A stretch of 23,224 nucleotides of DNA, taken from positions 1 through 23,224 of the forward strand of contig CAXTAK010000029.1 of NCBI GenBank assembly GCA_964242735.1, in the 5' to 3' direction. Below are positions 14,557 through 22,276 of the stretch, in pieces. Numbering within the stretch: the first letter of the stretch is position 1; each line of letters opens with the position of its first letter. The stretch comes from CADCUY01 sp964242735. GTDB taxonomy: Bacteria > Actinomycetota > Actinomycetes > Actinomycetales > Quadrisphaeraceae. The translations under genes were made by a program, and so were the position numbers. Under the pieces are notes generated by a model. The model saw only the letters and a list, made by a program, of their open reading frames with translations, made no database searches and had not been told where the DNA came from.

Positions 14557-15699
14557 ATGGCCGCGGACACCGAGCTGGCTGCGCCCCCGCCCGTCGTGGA
14601 CTGGGCCCTGGCCGAGCGCACCGCGGTGCGCTGGGCGCCGCGGGGGCCGCAGGTGTCCCTGGCGCACGCCGAGGACGCCGTCGCGGAGCTCGCGGCAGGG
14701 GCGCGGGCGGCCACCGCGCACGTGGCCGCGGTCACCGGTCTGGAGGTCGTGCGGGGTGACGCCGTGCGCGTCGTCGACCGCGCCGACTGGGCTCGCGCGA
14801 ACACCGCGTCGCTGCGCGCCCTGCTCGACCCCGTGCTGACCGACGCGCTCGCCCGACGCGCACGGCGGGCCGGCGGCGTGGTGTCGCACCCCGTCCCCGA
14901 CGGGGGCCTGACGGGTCGCGTGGCGGTGGCGGCCGGGGCCAAGGTCACCGGCACCGAGGTGGGGGCGCTGCTGTCGTGGCTGTCCTCCCGGGTCCTCGGC
15001 CAGTACGACGTGTTCTCCCCCACCGGGGGTCAGCTGCTGCTGGTGGCGCCCAACGTCGTCGCGGTCGAGCGGGAGCTGGAGCTCGACACCGCCGACTTCC
15101 GCCTGTGGGTGGCGCTGCACGAGGAGACCCACCGGGTGCAGTTCACCGCCGCGCCCTGGCTCAGCGGGCACCTGGCGGCGCGGGCACGGGCCCTGTCGAC
15201 CGACGTGATCGGTGGCGAGGGCGTCGAGCGACAGGGCCCGGCGGAGCGGCTGGTGCTCGCGGTGCGCGCCCTGCTGGACGCCCACCGCGACGGCGCCCCG
15301 ACCGCGGGCGGGGGCGCAGGCCTGGCCGTGGCGCTCGCCGGTCCGCGGCAGCGCCGGGCGCTGGCGGAGGTCACCGCGGTGATGTCCCTGCTGGAGGGCC
15401 ACGCCGACGTGGTCATGGACGACGCGGGACCCGCGGTGATCCCCTCGGTCGCCCGCATCAGGGCGCGGTTCTCCGCGCGGCGGGCCGCTGGGCGCGGCGC
15501 TCCCGACCGCCTGGTGCGCCGGGTGCTGGGCCTCGAGGCGAAGACGCGCCAGTACGCCGACGGGGCCCGCTTCGTGCGGGCGGTGGTGCGCGCCGTCGGG
15601 CACGAGGGCCTCAACCGCACGTGGGAGGCACCGGAGCACCTGCCCCGGCCGGAGGAGATCGCCGCCCCGGCCGACTGGGTGCGCCGGGTCCACGGCTAG
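14557..15699 (+). CDS. Zinc-dependent metalloprotease-like protein (DUF2342 / F420-associated hydrolase family)
   Basis: This 380-residue protein of the actinobacterial DUF2342 family is annotated elsewhere as a zinc-dependent metalloprotease or a coenzyme-F420-biosynthesis-associated protein. It contains HEETH (188-192), a zinc-protease HExxH motif, preceded by 'LDTADFRLWVALHEE' and followed by 'HRVQFTAAPWLSGHL'. A second conserved block 'VMSLLEGHADVVMDDAGP' has Glu and His that may complete the metal site. 'GQYDVFSP' earlier is typical of the family. ATG 14557 was chosen; a GTG sits directly before it at 14554. It lies between dacB and tilS, ending 4 bases before tilS, so cotranscription with tilS-hpt is likely. 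Its true substrate is unknown, and the link to F420 comes only from published co-occurrence. Cytoplasmic, with no signal peptide. Confidence 0.85.
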   Translation: MAADTELAAPPPVVDWALAERTAVRWAPRGPQVSLAHAEDAVAELAAGARAATAHVAAVTGLEVVRGDAVRVVDRADWARANTASLRALLDPVLTDALARRARRAGGVVSHPVPDGGLTGRVAVAAGAKVTGTEVGALLSWLSSRVLGQYDVFSPTGGQLLLVAPNVVAVERELELDTADFRLWVALHEETHRVQFTAAPWLSGHLAARARALSTDVIGGEGVERQGPAERLVLAVRALLDAHRDGAPTAGGGAGLAVALAGPRQRRALAEVTAVMSLLEGHADVVMDDAGPAVIPSVARIRARFSARRAAGRGAPDRLVRRVLGLEAKTRQYADGARFVRAVVRAVGHEGLNRTWEAPEHLPRPEEIAAPADWVRRVHG

Positions 15700-15703
15700 A
15701 CCC

Positions 15704-16852
15704 GTGCCGGTGGGCGGGGCGGTGCCGGGCCGCCGGGGCCCGCTGCACCCGGCGGTCGCCGCGGTGCGCTCCGCCGTCCGCGCGGTGCTGGCCGAGATCA
15801 CGTCGGAGGGCGACGGCGTCGTGCTCGTGGCCTGCAGCGGCGGGCCCGACTCCCTGGCCCTCGCGGCCGCCACCGCCCACGAGGCTCCCCGCGCCGGGTG
15901 CACCGCCGGGGCGGTGGTGGTCGACCACGGCTGGCACGAGGGCTCCGCCGCGGTCGCGCGGGAGGCGGCGCGGGCCTGCCTCGCCCTGGGGCTGCACCCC
16001 GTGGAGGTGGTCGACCTGGAAGGGCCCGGCGTTCGAGGGCCCGGCGTTCGAGGGCCCAGCGCCCCGGCCGGCGCTGCTGGGCGGCGGCGCGGCGGCGGCG
16101 CGGAGGCCGTGGCCCGCGCCGCCCGCTACGCGGCCCTGGAGGGTGCGGCGGCCCGGCACGGGGCCGGAGCGGTGCTGCTCGGTCACACCGCCGACGACCA
16201 GGCCGAGCAGGTGCTGCTGGGGCTGGCCAGGGGGTCCGGGGCGCGCTCCCTGGCGGGGATGCCCGCGCGGCGAGGCCCCTACCGGCGGCCGCTGCTGGGC
16301 GTCACGCGCGCCACCACCACCGCCGCGTGCACGGCCCTGGGCCTGCGCCCGTGGCGCGACCCGTCCAACGACGATCCCGCGCACGCCCGGGCGCGGGTGC
16401 GCCACGCGCTGCTCCCGGCCCTGGAGGCCGAGCTGGGGCCGGGTGTGGCCGCTGCCCTGGTGCGCACCGCCGACCAGCTGCGCGAGGACGCCGACGTCCT
16501 CGGAGCCCTGGCCGCCGACCTCCTCCAGCGGGCGGCGTGCGCCTCCGGGCCGGGCACCGCCAGCCCCGAGCCGGGCGTCGACCCACCGGCCCTCGCGCTC
16601 GACGTCCCCGTCCTCGCCGGCGCTCCGGCTGCGCTGCGCACCCGTGCGCTGCGCATGGCGGCGGTGCGCGTCGGGTGCCCGCCGAGCGACCTGACCCGCG
16701 AGCACGTCCTGGCGCTCCAGCGGCTGGTCACCCACTGGCACGGGCAGGGCCCGCTGCACCTCCCGGGCGCGGTGGGTGCCACCCGCTCCTGTGGCAGGCT
16801 GGCGCTGTGGACGCGCAGGACATGGGGGCCGACCTCGACGAGGTCCTCGTGA
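15704..16852 (+). CDS. tilS: tRNA(Ile)-lysidine synthetase
   Basis: TilS attaches lysine to C34 of the tRNA-Ile with CAU anticodon, using ATP, so that it reads AUA and is charged with isoleucine. It is 382 residues long. The N-type ATP pyrophosphatase P-loop is S45-G-G-P-D-S50 after 'VVLVACSGG'. Then come 'VVVDHGWHEGS', 'ARYAALEGAAARHGAGAVLL', 'GHTADDQAEQVLLGLARGSG', 'GMPARRGPYRRPLLGV' and 'DPSNDDPAHARARVRHALLP', all family blocks. The C-terminal tRNA-binding part is short, as in actinobacteria. Between the P-loop and the tRNA region is an unusual insert (about 107-120) made from a 15-bp repeat. GTG 15704 starts 4 bases after the previous stop. The 3' end overlaps hpt by 46 bases. Confidence 0.95.
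   Translation: MPVGGAVPGRRGPLHPAVAAVRSAVRAVLAEITSEGDGVVLVACSGGPDSLALAAATAHEAPRAGCTAGAVVVDHGWHEGSAAVAREAARACLALGLHPVEVVDLEGPGVRGPGVRGPSAPAGAAGRRRGGGAEAVARAARYAALEGAAARHGAGAVLLGHTADDQAEQVLLGLARGSGARSLAGMPARRGPYRRPLLGVTRATTTAACTALGLRPWRDPSNDDPAHARARVRHALLPALEAELGPGVAAALVRTADQLREDADVLGALAADLLQRAACASGPGTASPEPGVDPPALALDVPVLAGAPAALRTRALRMAAVRVGCPPSDLTREHVLALQRLVTHWHGQGPLHLPGAVGATRSCGRLALWTRRTWGPTSTRSS
16022..16060 (+). repeat. 15-bp in-frame tandem repeat inside tilS
   Basis: GGGCCCGGCGTTCGA occurs twice in tandem (16022-16036, 16037-16051), followed by a partial, changed third copy (GGGCCCAGC). It encodes G-P-G-V-R twice in a loop outside the conserved motifs. Confidence 0.9.
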
Positions 16853-17361
16853 CCGCCGAGCAGATCGCCGTCCGCCTCCGCGAGCTGGCCGCCGAGGTCG
16901 ACCGCGACTACGCCGGCCGCGACGTGCTGCTCGTCGGGGTCCTCAAGGGCGCGGTCATGGTGATGGCCGACTTCGCCCGCGAGCTGCACAGCTCCGCGGC
17001 GATGGACTGGATGGCGGTCTCCAGCTACGGCTCGGGCACGAAGTCCTCGGGTGTGGTGCGCATCCTCAAGGACCTCGAGGCGGACGTCTCCGGCCGCGAC
17101 GTCCTGATCATCGAGGACATCATCGACTCGGGCCTGACCCTGTCGTGGCTGGTGGCGAACCTGCGCACGCGCGGCGCCGCGTCGGTGGAGGTGCTCACGC
17201 TGCTCCGCAAGCCCGAGGCGGCGAAGGTGGAGGTGTCGGTGCGGTACGTGGGCTTCGACATCCCCAGCGCCTTCGTCGTCGGCTACGGCCTCGACTTCGG
17301 CGAGCGGTACCGCAACCTGGGCTTCGTGGGCACGCTGGCCCCGCACGTCTACGCCGGCTGA
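16807..17361 (+). CDS. hpt: Hypoxanthine(-guanine) phosphoribosyltransferase
   Basis: This 184-residue purine salvage enzyme turns hypoxanthine or guanine plus PRPP into IMP or GMP. The PRPP-binding signature 'VLIIEDIIDSGLT' is at 99-111 with the paired acidic residues E104-D105. 'LLVGVLKGAVMVMADFAREL' forms the pyrophosphate-binding loop, 'SSYGSGTKSSG' the flexible catalytic loop, and 'YVGFDIPSAFVVGYGLDFGE' the base-binding region. GTG 16807 gives 'VDAQDMGADLDEVL', matching the common actinobacterial start; ATG 16822 is a shorter option. It overlaps the end of tilS in another frame, suggesting coupled translation. It is followed at once by a hairpin. The tilS-hpt-ftsH-fol order is a conserved actinobacterial arrangement. 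Confidence 0.96.
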   Translation: MDAQDMGADLDEVLVTAEQIAVRLRELAAEVDRDYAGRDVLLVGVLKGAVMVMADFARELHSSAAMDWMAVSSYGSGTKSSGVVRILKDLEADVSGRDVLIIEDIIDSGLTLSWLVANLRTRGAASVEVLTLLRKPEAAKVEVSVRYVGFDIPSAFVVGYGLDFGERYRNLGFVGTLAPHVYAG

Positions 17362-17364
17362 GCC

Positions 17365-17397
17365 GCTGCGGCCCGCTCCGCAGGGGCGGGGCGCAGC
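17365..17397 (+). terminator. Probable terminator or attenuating hairpin after hpt
   Basis: GCTGCGGCCCGCTCC (17365-17379) faces GGGGCGGGGCGCAGC (17383-17397): 15 positions, two mismatches, 3-base loop. It begins 4 bases beyond the hpt stop, separating tilS-hpt from ftsH. There is no U-run. Confidence 0.55.
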
Positions 17398-17442
17398 CGC
17401 CGGGTGATCGCCCAGGGCGAACGCCCGCCGGTGCCCACGGGC

Positions 17443-17470
17443 GGAACACCTGGGACCCTGGTGCTCGTTG
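17443..17470 (+). promoter_or_regulatory. SigR/SigH-like promoter candidate for ftsH
   Basis: GGAAC (17443-17447), then 19 bases, then GTT within CGTTG (17466-17470) matches the thiol-oxidative-stress ECF sigma consensus GGAAT/C-N18-20-GTT known for SigR of Streptomyces and SigH of mycobacteria. It lies about 120 bases upstream of ftsH and downstream of the hpt hairpin. The match is by eye, and chance occurrence in high-GC DNA is possible. Confidence 0.45.
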
Positions 17471-17589
17471 GGACCACCGGGGGCCGCTCGCGCCGACCGG
17501 CCAGCACGCACCGGGTCAGCGACCACGGGCCAGCACCCACCGGGGCAGCACCGACCGATCAGGAGGGACTGGGCGCACCGCCCACACCG

Positions 17590-19710
17590 ATGTCGAACCT
17601 CAAGCGCCTCTTCCGGGGACCCACGGTCTGGATCCTCCTGGCCCTGCTGCTCCTCCTGCTCGCCTTCCAGACCTTCGGCGGCGGCAGGGGTCCCGAGACC
17701 ATCGACACCGAGCAGGGCCTCGCGGCCCTCGCCGACGGCAGGGTGGAGCAGGCGCGCATCGTCGACGGGGACCAGCGGGTCGACCTGACGCTCTCGGAGG
17801 ACTTCGACGCCGACACGGGCACCTCGGTGCAGTTCTACTACGTCGAGCAGCGCGGTGAGCAGGTCATCGAGGCCGTCACCGACGCCGCGCCGGCGGAGGG
17901 GTGGACCGACGAGGTGCCGCAGGGGTCACTTCTCGGCAGCCTGCTGATCAACCTGCTGCCCATCCTGCTGCTGGTGGGCCTGTTCTGGTTCTTCCTCGCC
18001 AACGCCCAGGGCGGCGGCAGCAGGGTCATGCAGTTCGGCAAGTCGAAGGCCAAGCTGGTCTCCAAGGAGGCCCCGAAGGTGACCTTCGCCGACGTCGCCG
18101 GCGCGAGCGAGGCCGTCGAGGAGCTGCGCGAGATCAAGGAGTTCCTCGCCGAGCCCGCGAAGTTCCAGGCGGTCGGCGCGAAGATCCCCAAGGGCGTGCT
18201 GCTGTACGGCCAGCCCGGCACCGGCAAGACCCTGCTGGCCCGCGCGGTCGCCGGCGAGGCGGGCGTGCCGTTCTACTCGATCTCCGGCTCCGACTTCGTG
18301 GAGATGTTCGTCGGCGTCGGCGCCTCCCGGGTGCGCGACCTGTTCGAGCAGGCGAAGAACAACGCCCCGGCGATCATCTTCGTCGACGAGATCGACGCCG
18401 TGGGCCGCCACCGCGGCGCCGGCATGGGCGGTGGGCACGACGAGCGCGAGCAGACCCTGAACCAGCTGCTGGTGGAGATGGACGGGTTCGACGTCAAGAC
18501 CAACGTCATCCTCATCGCCGCCACCAACCGGCCCGACATCCTCGACCCCGCACTGCTGCGCCCGGGCCGCTTCGACCGCCAGATCGCCGTCGACGCCCCT
18601 GACCTCAAGGGCCGCGCGCAGATCCTGGCCGTGCACGCCAAGGGCAAGCCCATGGCGCCGGTCGTCGACCTCGAGACCGTGGCCCGCCGCACCCCGGGGT
18701 TCTCCGGGGCCGACCTGGCGAACGTGCTCAACGAGGCCGCCCTCCTGGCGGCGCGCACCGGGCTGACCACCATCGACGACGCGCAGCTGGACGAGGCGAT
18801 CGACCGGGTCATCGCCGGCCCGCAGAAGCGCACCCGGGTGATGAGCGAGAAGGAGCGCAAGATCACCGCCTACCACGAGGGCGGTCACGCCCTGGTGGCC
18901 GCGGCGATGCGCCACACCGACCCCGTCAGCAAGATCACGATCCTCCCGCGCGGGCGGGCGCTCGGCTACACGATGGTGCTGCCGATCGACGACAAGTACT
19001 CCACCACCCGCAACGAGCTGCTCGACCAGCTCGCCTACGCGCTCGGGGGCCGCGTCGCGGAGGAGATCGTCTTCCACGACCCCACCACCGGTGCCTCCAA
19101 CGACATCGAGAAGGCCACGGCCATGGCCCGCAAGATGGTCGGGCAGTACGGCATGAGCGAGCGGGTGGGCGCCATCCAGCTCGGTCAGCCCACCGGCGAG
19201 GTCTTCATGGGCCGCGACATGGGCCACCAGCGCGACTACTCCGAGGAGCTCGCGGGCATCCTCGACGAGGAGGTGCGCCGCTTCATCGAGAACGCGCACG
19301 ACGAGGCGTGGGAGGTCCTGCAGGAGTACCGCGACGTCCTCGACGCCCTCGTGCTGGAGCTCATGGAGAAGGAGACGCTGAACGCCGACGCCATCGCGGA
19401 GATCTTCGCCCCCGTGCAGCGCCGACCGCTGCGCCCGGTGTGGCTGTCGTCGGAGCGGCGCTCGGTCTCGGACCGGCCGCCGGTGCTGTCGGCGCTGGAG
19501 CGCCGCCAGATGAACGGCAGTGCGAACGGGGGGGCGAACGGCAGCGCGAACGGGGCCAACGGCCACGGCGGCAGCGTCCGCGGCACCGGGAACGGGAACG
19601 GGAGGATGGCGCCGCAGGACGAGGCGGCCGCCGCGAAGCCGGACCACCCCGCCGAGGTCGCCGTGCCGGTGTCGGAGACCGGGCGGGTCGACCCGGGCGA
19701 GCAGCACTGA
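17590..19710 (+). CDS. ftsH: ATP-dependent zinc metalloprotease FtsH
   Basis: This 706-residue membrane-bound AAA+ protease degrades damaged membrane and some soluble proteins. Two membrane segments (about 13-29 and 116-138) flank a small extracytoplasmic domain. The AAA domain has Walker A GQPGTGKT (207-214; Gln replaces the usual Pro after the first Gly), Walker B 'IIFVDEIDAVG', the pore motif 'FVEMFVGVGASRVRDLF' and the second region of homology 'ATNRPDILDPALLRPGRFDR'. The zinc site is HEGGH (429-433) with D505 in 'NDIEKAT' as third ligand. The C-terminal tail of about 75 residues is rich in Asn and Gly. ATG 17590 gives the expected start, but the only strong ribosome site, AGGAGGG near 17561, is about 22 bases away. 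It is followed after 9 bases by folE. Confidence 0.97.
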   Translation: MSNLKRLFRGPTVWILLALLLLLLAFQTFGGGRGPETIDTEQGLAALADGRVEQARIVDGDQRVDLTLSEDFDADTGTSVQFYYVEQRGEQVIEAVTDAAPAEGWTDEVPQGSLLGSLLINLLPILLLVGLFWFFLANAQGGGSRVMQFGKSKAKLVSKEAPKVTFADVAGASEAVEELREIKEFLAEPAKFQAVGAKIPKGVLLYGQPGTGKTLLARAVAGEAGVPFYSISGSDFVEMFVGVGASRVRDLFEQAKNNAPAIIFVDEIDAVGRHRGAGMGGGHDEREQTLNQLLVEMDGFDVKTNVILIAATNRPDILDPALLRPGRFDRQIAVDAPDLKGRAQILAVHAKGKPMAPVVDLETVARRTPGFSGADLANVLNEAALLAARTGLTTIDDAQLDEAIDRVIAGPQKRTRVMSEKERKITAYHEGGHALVAAAMRHTDPVSKITILPRGRALGYTMVLPIDDKYSTTRNELLDQLAYALGGRVAEEIVFHDPTTGASNDIEKATAMARKMVGQYGMSERVGAIQLGQPTGEVFMGRDMGHQRDYSEELAGILDEEVRRFIENAHDEAWEVLQEYRDVLDALVLELMEKETLNADAIAEIFAPVQRRPLRPVWLSSERRSVSDRPPVLSALERRQMNGSANGGANGSANGANGHGGSVRGTGNGNGRMAPQDEAAAAKPDHPAEVAVPVSETGRVDPGEQH

Positions 19711-19719
19711 GGCGGCGCG

Positions 19720-20292
19720 GTGCCCGTCGACACCGCCCGCGCGGAGGCCGCGGTCCTGGAGCTGCTGATCGCGATCGGGGAGGACCCCGGGCGGGAGGGG
19801 CTGAGGGGGACGCCGGCCCGGGTGGCGCGGGCGTGCGCTGAGCTGTTCGAGGGCCTGCACCAGGACCCGGCGGGCGTGCTGGGTGACACCTTCGCGCTCG
19901 ATCACGACGAGCTGGTGCTGGTGCGCGACATCCCGCTCGCGTCGACCTGCGAGCACCACCTGCTGCCCTTCGTGGGGGTCGCGCACGTCGCGTACCTGCC
20001 GGCCACCGACGGGCGGGTGAGCGGGCTCAGCAAGCTGGCGCGCCTGGTCGACGTCTACGCCCACCGCCCCCAGGTGCAGGAGCGCCTCACCGGCCAGGTG
20101 GCCGACGCCCTGATGGAGCACCTGCGGGCCCGCGGGGCGATGGTGGTGCTCGACGCGGAGCACCTGTGCATGTCGGTGCGCGGGGTGCGCCGCCCCGGGG
20201 CGCGCACCGTGACGTCCGCCGTCCGCGGCCACCTGCGCGACGCGACGACCCGGGCCGAGGCGCTGGCCCTGATCCAGGGCAGGACGCCGTGA
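19720..20292 (+). CDS. folE: GTP cyclohydrolase I
   Basis: This 190-residue enzyme converts GTP to dihydroneopterin triphosphate, the first step of folate synthesis. Zinc ligands C77 and H80 lie in 'STCEHHLLPFVGVAHVAYLP', with the third ligand C150 in 'EHLCMSVRG'; the spacing matches the family. 'GLSKLARLVDVYAHRPQVQE' is the signature segment, and 'TPARVARACAELF' is the N-terminal helix. GTG 19720 starts 9 bases after the ftsH stop. The stop overlaps the start of folP as GTGA, so translation is coupled. All catalytic residues expected of a type IA enzyme appear present. Confidence 0.97.
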   Translation: MPVDTARAEAAVLELLIAIGEDPGREGLRGTPARVARACAELFEGLHQDPAGVLGDTFALDHDELVLVRDIPLASTCEHHLLPFVGVAHVAYLPATDGRVSGLSKLARLVDVYAHRPQVQERLTGQVADALMEHLRARGAMVVLDAEHLCMSVRGVRRPGARTVTSAVRGHLRDATTRAEALALIQGRTP

Positions 20293-21275
20293 CCGCTCCA
20301 CCCGGGACGGCCTCGCCGGTGCTGCTGCCGGTGCTCCCTGGGCCGCTGCCTGGACTGGGGTCCCTGCCGACCGGGCGCACCCTGGTGATGGGCGTGGTGA
20401 ACACCACCCCTGACTCCTTCAGCGACGGCGGCCGGCACTTCGCCGCCGGCGACCCCGGCCCGGCGGTGCGGCACGGCACCGCGCTGCTCGCCGCCGGCGC
20501 CGACCTGGTCGACGTGGGCGGGGAGTCGACCCGTCCCGGGGCGGGGCGGGTCGACCCGGAGGAGGAGGCCTCGCGCGTGCTGCCCGTGGTGGCGGCCCTG
20601 GCGGCGGCGGGCGCGGTGGTCAGCGTCGACACGAGCCGGGCCGCCCTGGCCGAGGCCGCGGTGGACGCCGGCGCCCTGCTCGTCAACGACGTCAGCGGTG
20701 GGCTCGCGGACCCCGCCATGGCCGCCGTGGTCGCCCGCACCGGCGTCGCCTACGTGGCGATGCACTGGCGCGGGCACTCCGCCGAGATGGAGTCCCTCGC
20801 CGACTACGGCGGGGGCGGCGGTGTGGTCGAGGCGGTCCGCGCGGAGCTGGCGGAGCGCCTGCGGGGCCTCCTCGACGCCGGCGTCGACCCCGACCAGGTC
20901 GTCCTGGACCTCGGGCTGGGCTTCGCCAAGCGCGCCGAGCACGACCTCGCCCTGCTCGCCGCGCTGCCGCGCCTGACGGGCGCGACCGCCGCTGGCGGCC
21001 TGGGCCGGCCGCTGCTCGTCGGCGCCTCGCGGAAGCGCTTCCTCGGGGCGGTGCTCGCCGGTGGCACCGGGTCGCCGCCGCCCGCGGACCAGCGCGACGA
21101 CGCCACCGCCGCCGTCACCGCGCTCGCCGCGGCCGCGGGGGCCTGGGCGGTGCGGGTGCACGCCGTGCGCGCCAGCGCCGCCGCCGTCCGGGTCGCCGCT
21201 GCGGTGGCCGCAGCCGCTGGTGCGGGTGCCGCCACCACCGGGCACGCCGCCGAGACCGCTGGCGGTGCCCCGTGA
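20289..21275 (+). CDS. folP: Dihydropteroate synthase
   Basis: This 328-residue enzyme joins dihydropterin pyrophosphate to p-aminobenzoate and is the sulfonamide target. It shows 'MGVVNTTPDSFSDGG' (34-48), 'DVGGESTRPGA' (75-85), 'VSVDTSRAALAEAAVDAGA', 'LVNDVSGG', 'DLGLGFAKRAEHDLALLAAL' and 'LLVGASRKRFLG', the full set of DHPS landmarks. The last 30 residues are an Ala-rich tail beyond the barrel, and the protein is longer than the usual 270-285. GTG 20289 overlaps folE by four bases, and its own stop overlaps the next start by four. No sign of a second, PABA-independent paralogue. Confidence 0.97.
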   Translation: MTAPPGTASPVLLPVLPGPLPGLGSLPTGRTLVMGVVNTTPDSFSDGGRHFAAGDPGPAVRHGTALLAAGADLVDVGGESTRPGAGRVDPEEEASRVLPVVAALAAAGAVVSVDTSRAALAEAAVDAGALLVNDVSGGLADPAMAAVVARTGVAYVAMHWRGHSAEMESLADYGGGGGVVEAVRAELAERLRGLLDAGVDPDQVVLDLGLGFAKRAEHDLALLAALPRLTGATAAGGLGRPLLVGASRKRFLGAVLAGGTGSPPPADQRDDATAAVTALAAAAGAWAVRVHAVRASAAAVRVAAAVAAAAGAGAATTGHAAETAGGAP

Positions 21276-22276
21276 CGCGTGAGCTGCGGCCCGCGGGCGC
21301 ACCGGGCACCGGGCTGGACACCGTGGAGCTGCACGGCCTGCGGGCCCGGGGCCGCCACGGAGTGCTCGCGGCGGAGACCGAGCTCGGTCAGGACTTCGTC
21401 GTCGACCTCGCCCTCCACGTCGACACCTCCGCCGCGGGCCGCAGCGACGACCTCACCGACGCCGTCGACTACGGCGAGGTCGCGCGCGGCGTCCACGGCG
21501 TGGTCACCGGCGAGCCGGTGCACCTGCTGGAGGCCCTCGCCGCCCGCATCGCCGACCTGGTGCTGGCCGACGTGCGCGTGCGCGCGGTCGACGTCGCGGT
21601 GCACAAGCCGGCGGCCCCCGTGCCGGTGCCCTTCGGCGACGTGGTGGTGCGCGTGCACCGCCGCAACGGGGCCGCGCGGGCGGTGCTGGCGCTGGGCGCG
21701 AACCTCGGTGACCCTGCGCGCGCCCTCGTCTCGGCGGTCGCCGCGCTGGACGCGAGCGACGGCGTGGCGGTGACCGCGTCGTCGCCCGTGCACCGCACGA
21801 CCGCGGTGCTGGCGCCCGGGGCGCCCGCCCAGCCGGACTACCTCAACGCGGTGGTCGCCGTCACCACCACGCTGCGGCCGCGCGCGCTGCTCGCGGCGTG
21901 CCAGGCCGTGGAGGTCGCGCACGGGCGCGACCGGTCCGGCGAGGAGGAGCGGTGGGGACCGCGGACGCTGGACATCGACGTGCTCACCCTCGACGGCGCC
22001 GTGCTGGACGAGCCCACGACGACCACGGGGCCGCCCCTGGTCCTGCCCCACCCGCGGGCGCACGAGCGCGCCTTCGTGCTGGTGCCCTGGGCCGCGATGG
22101 CCCCGGGTGACGTGCTGCCCGGGCACGGGCGCGTCGCCGACCTGGCCGCCGCCCTGCTGGCCACCGGTGGAGGCGCCGGCGTGGTGGAGGTGCCAGACCC
22201 CGTGCTGTGGCCCGCCGCCCCGCGCCGGCCCACGGCGTCCGCAGCATCGTCAGCGCCCCCGGGGGAGCGGCGGTGA
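21272..22276 (+). CDS. folK: Fused dihydroneopterin aldolase - HPPK (FolB-FolK)
   Basis: This 334-residue bifunctional protein catalyses two consecutive folate steps. The N-terminal DHNA domain (about 15-130) shows 'VELHGLRARGRHGVLAAETE', 'LGQDFVVDLALHVDT', 'DDLTDAVDYGEVA', 'LLEALAARIADLVL' and the lysine motif 'VHKPAAPVPVPFGDV'. The HPPK domain (about 138-300) shows 'VLALGANLGDPARAL', 'SSPVHRTTAV', 'PDYLNAVVAV', 'EERWGPRTLDIDVLTL' and 'LPHPRAHERAFVLVPWA'; the two Asp of DIDV bind Mg-ATP. The fusion is common in some actinobacterial lineages, while others keep folB and folK apart. Its GTG start and its stop both overlap neighbours as GTGA. A final Pro/Ala/Ser tail adds about 30 residues. Confidence 0.95.
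   Translation: MTRELRPAGAPGTGLDTVELHGLRARGRHGVLAAETELGQDFVVDLALHVDTSAAGRSDDLTDAVDYGEVARGVHGVVTGEPVHLLEALAARIADLVLADVRVRAVDVAVHKPAAPVPVPFGDVVVRVHRRNGAARAVLALGANLGDPARALVSAVAALDASDGVAVTASSPVHRTTAVLAPGAPAQPDYLNAVVAVTTTLRPRALLAACQAVEVAHGRDRSGEEERWGPRTLDIDVLTLDGAVLDEPTTTTGPPLVLPHPRAHERAFVLVPWAAMAPGDVLPGHGRVADLAAALLATGGGAGVVEVPDPVLWPAAPRRPTASAASSAPPGERR

Noticed and set aside
17926..20301. 791-codon minus-strand frame opposite ftsH and folE
   Set aside because: Shadow of ftsH and folE with no domain content.
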